This document shows positions 1 through 7,798 of a stretch of DNA of 64,000 nucleotides, piece by piece (within the stretch, counting starts at the first letter, position 1; each line of letters opens with the position of its first letter). The translations under genes and the position numbers were made by a program. Source of the DNA: RGIG5612 sp050944475. GTDB lineage: Bacteria; Bacillota; Clostridia; Lachnospirales; Lachnospiraceae. The stretch lies in contig JBMNRD010000005.1 in NCBI GenBank assembly GCA_050944475.1, forward strand, positions 110,693 to 174,692. Reading direction: 5' to 3'. The notes below the pieces were generated by a model. The model saw only the letters and a list, made by a program, of their open reading frames with translations, was not told where the DNA came from and did no database searches.

Positions 1-1
1 G

Positions 2-793
2 CCGGATCAATATAAGCGTGAAAACCTAGCAGATTTGACAGACTTCTTTGATCGTTATCTTAAGGACATTCGAAACGGATGGGAGTCTACACCTACTGTT
101 CGTCTGGACGTAATGGATGCATATGACTATGATTTTATGCTTCAACGTCCGGAGAAAGAGTTCCCTCTTGCAAGAACACAATATAAAAAACTCTGGTTGA
201 ATGCTGCTGACGGCACAATGAGCCGGGATAAGCAGGACAGTGAATCAAGTGTTAGATATGAGTCAACCAAAGGACGCACCACCTTCGATATGAGGTTCGA
301 TGAGGAAACAGAACTTACCGGGTATATGAAATTGCATCTGTGGGTAGAAGCCGACGGCAGTGACGATATGGATCTGTTTATCGCTATACAGAAACTGGAT
401 GCTGAAGGCAACTGGATTCCAACGCATATACTGGGTAAGCCGCATCCGGGAGCTGCAGGAAAACTGAGAGTATCTATGCGCGAACTTGATGAAGAGAAAT
501 CGACCGATTTCCAGCCATATCATACTTACAAAAGTTTTCAGAAATTAAGTCCGGGTGAAATAGTCCCGGTAGACATTGAAATTTGGCCGACCAGCCGTAT
601 ATGGCATGCAGGTGAGCAAATCAGAGTTGAAATAATGGGACATTATGAGCGTATAGACTGGTTTGAACCGTTTAATTATGACACATTAAATAAGGGAGAC
701 CATATCATTCATACCGGAGGAAAGTATGACTCATTTCTTCAGATTCCGATTGTTCCGCCAAAGTACACTTCAGGAACATATAAATATTATTAA
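2..793 (+). CDS. CocE/NonD family hydrolase, C-terminal part (5' end outside window)
   Basis: The reading frame is open from the first bases of the window, so this is the 3' part of a longer gene. The visible 263 residues match the beta-rich C-terminal jelly-roll (PepX_C-like) half of CocE/NonD acyl-peptidase and esterase proteins: an RYES...F-type strand region, the LHLWVEADGSDDMDLF strand pair, and the closing P-x-RIWHAGEQIRVEI segment. The catalytic alpha/beta-hydrolase half lies upstream and cannot be seen. Family members hydrolyse esters or X-Pro peptides; the substrate here is unknown. The stop lies 19 bp before a nitroreductase start, so the two are probably co-transcribed. Confidence 0.85.
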   Translation, partial: PDQYKRENLADLTDFFDRYLKDIRNGWESTPTVRLDVMDAYDYDFMLQRPEKEFPLARTQYKKLWLNAADGTMSRDKQDSESSVRYESTKGRTTFDMRFDEETELTGYMKLHLWVEADGSDDMDLFIAIQKLDAEGNWIPTHILGKPHPGAAGKLRVSMRELDEEKSTDFQPYHTYKSFQKLSPGEIVPVDIEIWPTSRIWHAGEQIRVEIMGHYERIDWFEPFNYDTLNKGDHIIHTGGKYDSFLQIPIVPPKYTSGTYKYY

Positions 794-812
794 AATAGAG
801 AAGGAGAAAAAA

Positions 813-1571
813 ATGAGTTTTGATTATGAGAACTTTAGTGAACTTGCGCATACTCGCAGGAGTATAAGAAAATTGTTGCCGGACCCTATTCCGGAAGGCA
901 GCATTGAGAAAATATTGGAATGTGGGCGTTGGGCAATGAGTGGCGGAAATTCTCAGCCATGGGAATTCATAGTTATTACCGAGCCGGAGACAAAGCTGAA
1001 GATGGCTGAAATCTGGGCAGAGTATATGAAAGAATTTGCAGAGTTTGAGTTGACACGCATACCTGAGATTCGTCACCCTCTTTTTTCACGCCCTGCAGGA
1101 CTTCCAAACTGGAAAGATGCTCCGGCCATTATCGGTTTGATTGGTGACCGCAGAAAGACACAGATTAATGTTCTACATCCCAACTTTTATGGGGCTGAGG
1201 GAGGTGATAGTATCAACGCATCCTATCTTAAGGCCTTGGGCAATGCCGCAATGATGATGCATCTGGCAGCTTGTGCGCTTGGACTGGCATCACAGCACAC
1301 CAGTCTTGAAAAACCGGTTGAACTGAATTACAAAAGATTGCTCGGCATTCCCGATGAGTTAGAACTCCACAGCCTGGTTATTGTAGGATATCCCGCATTC
1401 GACGGAGGCGCAGGTTATCGTCGAGAGCTGAGCGAGATTGTGCATTATGAGAAATACAATCCGGATTTGTTCAGAACAGCCAAGGATTTGCGTGAAGAAA
1501 TTCTCGCTTCAAGAGCGGCAGTCAGGGCAGAAGAAAGCAAAGCTTACAAATTGAGACCGGTAGAAGAATAA
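813..1571 (+). CDS. nitroreductase family protein
   Basis: This 252-aa protein has the nitroreductase fold: an N-terminal RRSIRK motif that binds the FMN phosphate, then GRWAMSGGNSQPWEF (about residues 40-54), a middle ALGNAAMMMHLAACALGLAS helix, and a C-terminal LVIVGYPA segment. The family performs FMN-dependent NAD(P)H reduction of nitro groups, quinones or enoates; the substrate here is unknown. The ATG at 813 is chosen because AAGGAG (801-806) lies at correct spacing, although the frame is open further upstream into the preceding gene. It follows the CocE-type hydrolase by 19 bp, which suggests a small catabolic or detoxifying operon. Confidence 0.88.
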   Translation: MSFDYENFSELAHTRRSIRKLLPDPIPEGSIEKILECGRWAMSGGNSQPWEFIVITEPETKLKMAEIWAEYMKEFAEFELTRIPEIRHPLFSRPAGLPNWKDAPAIIGLIGDRRKTQINVLHPNFYGAEGGDSINASYLKALGNAAMMMHLAACALGLASQHTSLEKPVELNYKRLLGIPDELELHSLVIVGYPAFDGGAGYRRELSEIVHYEKYNPDLFRTAKDLREEILASRAAVRAEESKAYKLRPVEE

Positions 1572-1582
1572 TTGCTGAGGTA

Positions 1583-1940
1583 TGACTTATTCCGTCAAGG
1601 GAGTGTATAGGGCATAATAGCGATGGTTTCTATGTTCTTGCCATTTTAGCAGTACTGGTTATGAGGCCTCGGCTCCCCAACTTAATTGCTATGGCATTTT
1701 TCGGGTACGCAATTACAGTTGTATTCTTCGGACGTCCAAATTCATTTGCCGGTTTTGTTGTTGTAGGTCCGCTCCCACCGTGGATGATTGTAATATTATT
1801 GTAATATTGCAGATAGCTTATGTGATATTGGCTTGGTGGTAGTATTACTAATCGACATTATTGCAGGTGTCATTAACAGAAGATGGTTCCGCCCTAAGAT
1901 GCCACTTCAAAATAAAAAAATGACACTCTATAAATATTAA
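1583..1940 (+). pseudogene. decayed membrane-protein gene, frameshifted
   Basis: No intact gene exists between 1572 and 2163, but there is clear coding residue. One frame reads a hydrophobic, protein-like segment from about 1586 (LAILAVLVMRPRLPNLIAMAFFGYA, then VVFFGRPNSFAGFVVVGP) and stops at 1802-1804. A second frame continues with ILQIAYVILAWW and stops. A third gives VVVLLIDIIAGVINRRWFRPKMP, ending at the TAA at 1938-1940. Three frames carrying consecutive hydrophobic segments indicate a small integral membrane protein gene broken by at least two frameshifts. The family is not recognised. Sequencing error is possible but unlikely for several lesions. Confidence 0.55.
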
Positions 1941-2070
1941 CAACTACAAGATCGGGTGAACTGAAAAATTCCCCCGGTCGTTGCGTTATATCTTTACCCA
2001 AGATAAAGTCCAAGTGTTATGCAAATGAATTATGTGGTAAAATACTGTTATCATGGCTCCGGATAATCGG

Positions 2071-2112
2071 GGAGAACAATCCCATACATACGGAGAGTAA
2101 TCTCGTACATAC
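2071..2112 (+). repeat. imperfect tandem 21-bp direct repeat
   Basis: Two adjacent 21-bp units (2071-2091 and 2092-2112) share 17 of 21 positions, and all four differences are transitions. Each runs GGAGA...AATC.C.TACATAC. The pair sits 52 bp before the start of the esterase-like gene, in its untranslated leader or promoter. It could be a paired protein-binding site; nothing else supports a function. Confidence 0.5.
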
Positions 2113-2163
2113 AATAAAAGCCGACAGCCTTAGGAAGCTACAGCCAAGAGAGGATAACAGCAA

Positions 2164-2883
2164 ATGATTTCAGAAAAAATAGTATTGAACGAAACCCGAA
2201 ATGTATTTATGACATCATATATTCAGGAAGTCGGTGTAGCAGGTCTCCGCCCTGCGCTTCTGGTGTTGCCGGGCGGCGGATATCACATATGCTCACCCCG
2301 CGAGGGAGAGGCCGTGGCGTTGGCATTCACGCGGTATGGTTACAATGCGTTTGTACTTAATTATTCGGTTGACAACGAGGGCACAATGCCCGGCAATGAG
2401 AAATGGCCCAATCCGCTGGATGATTATGAGCAGGCCATGGAATATCTGAGCGTACATGCGGTAAGTTTTGGAATCGATACTGAAAGGATTGCCGTTATAG
2501 GATTTTCGGCGGGAGGGCACCTTGCCTGCGCAGCCGCGACAACCGGCCGGCACAGACCCAAGGCAGCAATTATCGGTTATCCGGTTACAGGATTTGACGG
2601 AAGATACGGCCCGGACATGTATGATTGTGTTGCAGCTGTAACAAGAAAGACCTGTCCGTGTTTTGTCTTCGCAACGGTAGATGATCCGGTAGTCGACGTC
2701 ATGAACAGCATCAAATTTATTGAGGCATTATCGGAAAAGAACGTGCCCTTTGAAAGTCATTTCTACAGTCACGGACCACATGCATTTTCCACCTGCGATC
2801 CCGGATTTGGAATCACTGACTGCTGCCCGCGAATCAGCGACTGGTTGGACGACAGTGCCCAATGGCTGTCAGAGACAATGTAA
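2164..2883 (+). CDS. alpha/beta hydrolase, acetyl-esterase-like
   Basis: This 239-aa cytoplasmic alpha/beta hydrolase has an oxyanion-hole strand LLVLPGGGYHICSPREGE (about residues 30-48) typical of BD-FAE/acetylxylan-esterase-like and kynurenine-formamidase-like proteins. It has the nucleophile elbow GFSAGGH (about residue 118) and plausible acid and histidine residues in VDDPVVD and HGPHAF near the C-terminus. The full triad is therefore visible. The role is probably deacetylation of a small sugar ester or a related amide or ester; the substrate cannot be told. The ATG follows an AGAGAGG-type ribosome site. It lies 76 bp upstream of the molybdoenzyme operon, in the same direction. Confidence 0.82.
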   Translation: MISEKIVLNETRNVFMTSYIQEVGVAGLRPALLVLPGGGYHICSPREGEAVALAFTRYGYNAFVLNYSVDNEGTMPGNEKWPNPLDDYEQAMEYLSVHAVSFGIDTERIAVIGFSAGGHLACAAATTGRHRPKAAIIGYPVTGFDGRYGPDMYDCVAAVTRKTCPCFVFATVDDPVVDVMNSIKFIEALSEKNVPFESHFYSHGPHAFSTCDPGFGITDCCPRISDWLDDSAQWLSETM

Positions 2884-2906
2884 AGAGTCTGCGAAAGATT
2901 ATTTAG

Positions 2907-2936
2907 GATAATTATATACATGATAATTATATACAT
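2907..2936 (+). repeat. perfect 15-bp tandem repeat upstream of the molybdoenzyme operon
   Basis: The unit GATAATTATATACAT occurs twice without a mismatch (2907-2921 and 2922-2936), 24 bp before the start of the molybdopterin enzyme gene. Each unit contains the short palindrome ATAATTAT. The position fits a regulator-binding site or a promoter duplication for the operon; it is too AT-rich for a confident call. Confidence 0.6.
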
Positions 2937-2959
2937 TCAGAGAAAAAGGAGGGAAAACC

Positions 2960-5281
2960 ATGGCAATTGAGTACGATAAGGTCGTGAAAACCACGGCCTG
3001 GTCACCGGGACCCGGATGCCACGGAGGGTGCGGCGTAGAGCTGTACCTGAAGGACGGAAAGGTCGTCAAGATAGAAGGTGATCCGACACATCCGTGGAAC
3101 CACGGAAGGGCTTGCTCGAGACTTCTGGCATGCACCCAGTTTATTAACCATCCGGACCGTATCCTGTATCCGCTCAAACGTGTGGGAGAACGCGGCGAAG
3201 GCAAATGGGAAAGAATCAGCTGGGACGAAGCCTATGACATGATCGAGGATAAGTGGACGAAATTGAAAGAAGAGTATGGCGCGGAATCGGTCATCTTCAT
3301 TCAGGGAACAGGCCGCGATATAGGCGGACCGATCTCATTTTTGTGTTATTCTTATGGCAGCCCGAACTGGACCCAGCTCGGACTGGCCGGCCAGAGCTGT
3401 TACACACCGAGGTTGTGCGCTCAGGTAGCAACAATGGGCGACTTCGCAGTATCGGACTGCTCACAGTTTTTTGAGAAGCGTTTTGATGATCCGAGATATG
3501 AGCTTCCGAAATACATAGTCATTTGGGCACAGAACCCGATGACCGGTTGCCCGGATGCGTTTCAGGGACACTGGATCGTTGATTGCATGAGACGCGGAAG
3601 CAAGGTTATTGTGATTGACCCGAGATGGACATTTTTCGCATCAAGAGCGGAGTACTTCCTGCAGATTCGTCCGGGTACTGACGGCGCATTGGCGCTTGGT
3701 ATGCTGAACCTGATAATCGAGAACAACTGGTACGACCGTGACTTTGTGGAGAAATGGACATACGGCTTCGATAAGCTGGCGGAAGAGGTTAAGCCTTACA
3801 CGCTTGAGAAGACCTCTAAGATTACCGGCATCGACAAGGAGATTATCTACGAGGCAACCAAGGCATACGCAACCAACCGGCCGTCAACAATCCACTGGGG
3901 CCTGCCGATTGACCAGGTGCCGGAGGCCACTGCCGTCAGCAACGCCATCATTTACCTGTGGTGTATCACCGGTAATCTGGACGTGCCCGGTGGCAACGTA
4001 ATAGCACGCAACGCGTGGGATATCACCCAGTATCCGTATTCAACGCAGCAGCTGAAGGACGTATACGGCGATGATATTCTCGACAGAATAAACGAGAAGC
4101 GCATCGGAGCCGCCAGATATAAATACCTTGCGAACATGAGGAGCTGGGGGCAGCCGGATATGGCCGTGCAGCAAATGATAGACGGAACCCCGTATCCCAT
4201 TAAGTCTGCATGGATTCAGACATCCAACCTCCTTGGGGGCCAGGCTGCCGACATGAGGAAGCATTACAAGGCCCTTATGAATATGGAGTTCAACGTAATA
4301 GTGGATTTGTTTCATAATCCGACCACGCAGGCAGTGGGTGACCTGATTCTGCCGGCAGCCACTTTTACGGAGAAAGAGAGCTTCAGAGCATGGTATCAGC
4401 CTTTGCAGCTAATCCAACCTGCACAGGAAGTGGGTGAGGCAAAGAGCGACTGGGAGATAAACTTTGAGCTTTCAAAGCGTTTCAATCCTAAACTGCGCGA
4501 ACTCTATCCGACCTTCAAGGACTTTGTTAATGAGCGTATCAAGCCGTCGGGCTATGACTGGGACAGCCTCGCAGCCGCAGGCGGATGGAAGTATCCGACA
4601 CAGGAAGAGTGGCCGCAGTCCGTTCCTTACAGGAGATACGAGAGGGGTGATCTAAGACCGGATAAGAAACCCGGTTTCAGGACCCCTACCGGCAAGATTG
4701 AACTTTATTCCACACTGCATGAGGAATACGACATCCATCCGTTGCCGTTCTATGTTGAGCCTCCTGAAAGTGAGGTGAGGACGCCTGAGCTGTTCAGGAA
4801 GTATCCGCTTATTATGGTATCCGGACGTCGGAGCCCTGTGTTTTTCCATTCAGAGCACAGAAATATCCCGTGGTTAAGGGTATGCGACCCTTATCCGTTG
4901 GTAGAGGTGCATCCTGATGTTATGAAGGCTCTCGGTATAGATGATGGCGAATGGATATGGGTAGAGAATGACAGGGGAAGAGTAAAGAGAAAGGTAAAGG
5001 AAAACCCGTCGATGAGGCGCGACTGCGTGAGTGTACCGCACGGCTGGTGGATGCCCGAGGCAAAGGGCGAAGGACCTGACTTTTATAACGCATGGGATCT
5101 CAACTGCAACGTCCTGATACCCGTCGATACCCAGTCGGAGTCCGGCTATGGCGGCGGTGCTTATAAGACGACGCTTGTACGCCTGAGAAAGATTGATCCG
5201 AACGAGGATCAGCATCCGAATGATGAGGACGAATGGAAGGATCGGCGTCCTGAACGCATTGCGAAAGGAGGTGCACAGTAA
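2960..5281 (+). CDS. bis-MGD molybdenum/tungsten enzyme (acetylene hydratase/transhydroxylase/dehydroxylase type)
   Basis: This 773-aa catalytic subunit belongs to the DMSO-reductase superfamily. The N-terminus has GPGCHGGCGV (C20, C24) and GRACSR (C52), so three of the four usual [4Fe-4S] cysteines are present and the first position is not Cys. RILYPLKRVGERGEGKWERISWDEA is the standard second motif. GSPNWT is followed by GQSCYTPR, whose C147 is the likely metal ligand, by analogy with the Cys-ligated acetylene hydratase group. The C-terminal molybdopterin dinucleotide domain begins near PLIMVSGRRSP. There is no Tat signal, so the enzyme should be cytoplasmic. GAAAAAGGAGG precedes the ATG. 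It overlaps the iron-sulfur gene by 1 nt. The substrate is unknown: hydration, transhydroxylation or reductive dehydroxylation of an aromatic are candidates. Confidence 0.88.
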   Translation: MAIEYDKVVKTTAWSPGPGCHGGCGVELYLKDGKVVKIEGDPTHPWNHGRACSRLLACTQFINHPDRILYPLKRVGERGEGKWERISWDEAYDMIEDKWTKLKEEYGAESVIFIQGTGRDIGGPISFLCYSYGSPNWTQLGLAGQSCYTPRLCAQVATMGDFAVSDCSQFFEKRFDDPRYELPKYIVIWAQNPMTGCPDAFQGHWIVDCMRRGSKVIVIDPRWTFFASRAEYFLQIRPGTDGALALGMLNLIIENNWYDRDFVEKWTYGFDKLAEEVKPYTLEKTSKITGIDKEIIYEATKAYATNRPSTIHWGLPIDQVPEATAVSNAIIYLWCITGNLDVPGGNVIARNAWDITQYPYSTQQLKDVYGDDILDRINEKRIGAARYKYLANMRSWGQPDMAVQQMIDGTPYPIKSAWIQTSNLLGGQAADMRKHYKALMNMEFNVIVDLFHNPTTQAVGDLILPAATFTEKESFRAWYQPLQLIQPAQEVGEAKSDWEINFELSKRFNPKLRELYPTFKDFVNERIKPSGYDWDSLAAAGGWKYPTQEEWPQSVPYRRYERGDLRPDKKPGFRTPTGKIELYSTLHEEYDIHPLPFYVEPPESEVRTPELFRKYPLIMVSGRRSPVFFHSEHRNIPWLRVCDPYPLVEVHPDVMKALGIDDGEWIWVENDRGRVKRKVKENPSMRRDCVSVPHGWWMPEAKGEGPDFYNAWDLNCNVLIPVDTQSESGYGGGAYKTTLVRLRKIDPNEDQHPNDEDEWKDRRPERIAKGGAQ

Positions 5282-5622
5282 TGGGAAAGAAGGGTTTGCT
5301 TTTTGATATGGAATACTGTACCGGGTGTTTTTCCTGTACAGTAGCCTGCAAGCAGGAAAACCAATTCGATGCCGACACATGGGGTATAAAGGTAATAGAG
5401 CAGATATATACATATCCCAACGGACATGTGCAGATAGACAACGTGCCGTTCCCTACAAATCTGTGCACGTTGTGTACAGAGCGTATTGCGACGGGAGCGG
5501 ATGACAAGCCGGCCTGTGTAAAGGCATGCCAGGGTTCAGTCATATATTACGGAGATGTCGAGGAGTTGACCGAAAAGATGAAGGAACTCAAGCGGCCTGT
5601 ACTTTGGGTTAATAATAAGTAA
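5281..5622 (+). CDS. 4Fe-4S dicluster electron-transfer subunit
   Basis: This 113-aa protein has two four-cysteine sets, YCTGCFSCTVACKQEN near the N-terminus and LCTLC...CVKAC in the middle, enough for two [4Fe-4S] clusters. It resembles the small iron-sulfur beta subunits that feed electrons to DMSO-reductase-family enzymes but is much shorter than the four-cluster DmsB/NrfC type. Its ATG shares one base with the stop of the molybdoenzyme gene, and GGAGG lies just upstream inside that gene, so the two are translationally coupled and very likely form a complex. Confidence 0.88.
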   Translation: MGKKGLLFDMEYCTGCFSCTVACKQENQFDADTWGIKVIEQIYTYPNGHVQIDNVPFPTNLCTLCTERIATGADDKPACVKACQGSVIYYGDVEELTEKMKELKRPVLWVNNK

Positions 5623-5636
5623 GGGAGGTAGACGAT

Positions 5637-6473
5637 ATGTGGAGGTTGTATGATGATCTGTATATCGGTATACCCTCCGGTATAACGATAGACAGTTGCA
5701 TAATAGGAGAGAAGTGGGTGACGGTACGCTCAAACGGAAACGTCGGCATCGCCCGTCTGATTGAGCCTGCGACACATGCAGGAGCCGAGTTCACGGGAAA
5801 GTACCTGCGTGACACAGGCTGTCACTTGTGGTGGGACAATCTGACAAAGGCTGCGGCAGGTGTTGCGGCTCTTAACGCATGGTACAACACGCCGGAGCGG
5901 GCGGAGGGCCTTGCCAGCAGCGCTTACTGCTATGAGGATGTGACCGGAAAAATTGCCGCCGTCGGTGAGTGTCCTCTGCTGTCAAAAAGCGGGAAAAAGG
6001 TCGAAGCATTTGAACTTCCGATGTGTCCTGAAGCTGTAACAGAAGAAGCCTACGGTGCACTTAAGAAATACGACTGCGTAGTAATCTCCGGAGATGCAAT
6101 TACGACCAGGAGTGCGGAAGCCTTAATCGAGCTGATAGGAGAGGAAGGATATGTCATTATGGACGGAGCAAGCGTTCCTATGAGTCCGAGCTTCTTCGCG
6201 TTTGACATGCCCGTGAAGCGCATCAACGGCTATTACAGAAGGTTTGACAACACGATGGAAAATGCCGCGAGGCTGGGCATCGCGGACATTGAGCCGGGTA
6301 CGATTTCGTTCTCGGTAGTGCCTGTCGCACCGGAATATGTACACGAGCGCAAGAATGTAGAGAACTTCAAGAACTCCCCATACAGAGCCAGCAAGTTTAA
6401 TCAAAGACGTTTCGCAGACTGGCAGGGGAAGGAGTATGATTATACTACTTGGGATGAGCAGTTCAGAGGCTGA
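5637..6473 (+). CDS. DUF4213/DUF364 (Rossmann-like, putative metal-chelating) protein
   Basis: This 278-aa protein has an N-terminal DUF4213-like part (IGIPSGITIDSCIIG, then WVTVRSNGNVGIARLIE) and a C-terminal DUF364-like Rossmann part (YDCVVISGDAITTRSAEALIEL, then GYVIMDGASVPMSP). Proteins of this type are annotated as possible heavy-metal or corrinoid/pterin handling proteins, without a firm function. It lies 14 bp after the iron-sulfur gene with a GGGAGG ribosome site and is the last gene before a strong terminator. By context it may help insert or adjust the metal cofactor of the molybdoenzyme, or act on the same substrate. Confidence 0.78.
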   Translation: MWRLYDDLYIGIPSGITIDSCIIGEKWVTVRSNGNVGIARLIEPATHAGAEFTGKYLRDTGCHLWWDNLTKAAAGVAALNAWYNTPERAEGLASSAYCYEDVTGKIAAVGECPLLSKSGKKVEAFELPMCPEAVTEEAYGALKKYDCVVISGDAITTRSAEALIELIGEEGYVIMDGASVPMSPSFFAFDMPVKRINGYYRRFDNTMENAARLGIADIEPGTISFSVVPVAPEYVHERKNVENFKNSPYRASKFNQRRFADWQGKEYDYTTWDEQFRG

Positions 6474-6500
6474 TGCCGCATGCGACAGTTATTACAATGA

Positions 6501-6528
6501 AAAAGGGGACCGAAGAGGTCCCCTTTTT
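6501..6528 (+). terminator. rho-independent terminator after the molybdoenzyme operon
   Basis: A perfect 11-bp stem (AAAAGGGGACC at 6501-6511 with GGTCCCCTTTT at 6517-6527) closes a 5-nt loop and ends in a T-run. It ends transcription 28 bp downstream of the DUF364 gene. A-rich and T-rich flanks could make it work in both directions. Confidence 0.92.
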
Positions 6529-6561
6529 ATCAGATAGTGCTTACGTCCGAGATTTTTGTCA

Positions 6562-6625
6562 TACTGATTTTATTATTGCTTAATTGATTACTTGAGAAAC
6601 CCGGGCGTGCGTGATAAAATCAGTA
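6562..6625 (+). promoter_or_regulatory. ychF promoter with 12-bp inverted repeat
   Basis: A promoter TTGAGA (6592-6597), 17-bp spacer, TAAAAT (6615-6620) lies 72 bp upstream of ychF. A perfect inverted repeat, TACTGATTTTAT (6562-6573) and ATAAAATCAGTA (6614-6625), has its right arm across the -10 box and its left arm upstream of the -35 box, 40 bp apart. This arrangement fits an operator that could loop or block the promoter. No known regulator is recognised. Confidence 0.6.
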
Positions 6626-6691
6626 ATCGTTGTAATTTATTTTTCAAAAACGAATGCCGGATTACAGATTTAACAGGAGACATATAAAATC

Positions 6692-7786
6692 ATGAAGCTG
6701 GGAATCATAGGGCTGCCCAATGTAGGCAAGAGTACGCTTTTTAACGCCCTTACCAAGGCGGGCGCCGAAAGCGCCAATTATCCTTTTTGTACCATACATT
6801 CCAATATCGGAGTGGCATTCGTGCCCGATGCCAGATTGAAGGTTTTGGCGGATTTTTATGATGCCGAAAAGGTAACCCCCGCAACGGTTGAATTTGTTGA
6901 CATTGCGGGCCTTGTCAGGGGCGCATCAAAAGGGGAGGGCCTGGGCAACCAATTTCTTGCAGGCATTCGTGAGGTGGACGCCATTGTCCACGTTGTTAGA
7001 TGTTTTGAGGACGACAAAATTATTCACGTAGACGGAAGGGTGGATCCCGTAGGCGATATCGAAACCGTCAATCTTGAGCTGATATTTTCGGATTTGGAAA
7101 TACTTGAGCGACGCATTGCAAAAACCGTAAGGGGAGCAAAAAATGACAAGGCACTGGCAAAGGAGTTGGAGCTTCTCGATAAGGCCAAGGCTCATCTTGA
7201 ACAAGGGAAAATTGTACGAACCATGGAGCGGAGCGATGAAGAAGACCGGATTATCAGGACCTTCCATCTGCTGACGGATAAGCCGGTAATTTTTGCCGCA
7301 AATGTCAATGAAGAGGACCAGGCTGACGACGGGGCGGCCAATCCCCACGTGGCAGCCGTAAGAAAATATGCCGCAGAGAACGGTTTTGAGGTTTTTGTCG
7401 TGTGCGCGAGAACTGAAGAGGAGTTGTCCGAGCTTGATGATAAGGAAAAGGCAATGTTTCTTGAAGAACTCGGCCTTTCGAGCCCCTGCCTTGATAAGCT
7501 GATAAGAGCAGGCTATTCAATTCTCGGGTTGACAAGCTTCCTTACTGCGGAACATAAGAAGGTCAGGGCCTGGACAATCAATAAGGGCACAAAGGCTCCG
7601 AAAGCCGCAGGAAAGATACACACCGACTTTGAAAGGGGATTTATTAAGGCTGAGATTGTCAACTACCACGACTTGATCGGGCTCGGCTCATATGCCGCCG
7701 CTCGGGAAAAGGGACTTGTCAGGACGGAAGGCAAGGATTATATTGTACAAGAGGACGACATTATTTTTTTTAAATTTAATGTTTAA
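6692..7786 (+). CDS. ychF: redox-regulated ATPase YchF (Obg-family)
   Basis: This 364-aa P-loop protein of the TRAFAC Obg/HflX class has the G1 motif GLPNVGKST (residues 7-15), the DIAGLVRGAS G3 motif and the G4-position motif NVNE, which marks the ATP-preferring YchF/OLA1 group instead of the NKxD of GTPases. The C-terminus is the YchF TGS-like domain ending in YIVQEDDIIFFKFNV. Length is normal for the family. It binds ribosomes and affects stress responses. It sits 13 bp upstream of lgt, so the two probably share a transcript from the promoter at 6592-6620. Confidence 0.96.
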   Translation: MKLGIIGLPNVGKSTLFNALTKAGAESANYPFCTIHSNIGVAFVPDARLKVLADFYDAEKVTPATVEFVDIAGLVRGASKGEGLGNQFLAGIREVDAIVHVVRCFEDDKIIHVDGRVDPVGDIETVNLELIFSDLEILERRIAKTVRGAKNDKALAKELELLDKAKAHLEQGKIVRTMERSDEEDRIIRTFHLLTDKPVIFAANVNEEDQADDGAANPHVAAVRKYAAENGFEVFVVCARTEEELSELDDKEKAMFLEELGLSSPCLDKLIRAGYSILGLTSFLTAEHKKVRAWTINKGTKAPKAAGKIHTDFERGFIKAEIVNYHDLIGLGSYAAAREKGLVRTEGKDYIVQEDDIIFFKFNV

Positions 7787-7798
7787 GGAGGAAATATC

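Noticed and set aside
1941..2163. Riboswitch or molybdenum-cofactor RNA in the leader before the esterase-like gene
   Set aside because: No known aptamer consensus was found; only a weak tandem repeat and possible small hairpins are visible.
2960..5281. Naming the molybdoenzyme a specific catechol dehydroxylase or acetylene hydratase
   Set aside because: The fold branch can be read from sequence, but substrate cannot; known members of one branch catalyse quite different reactions.
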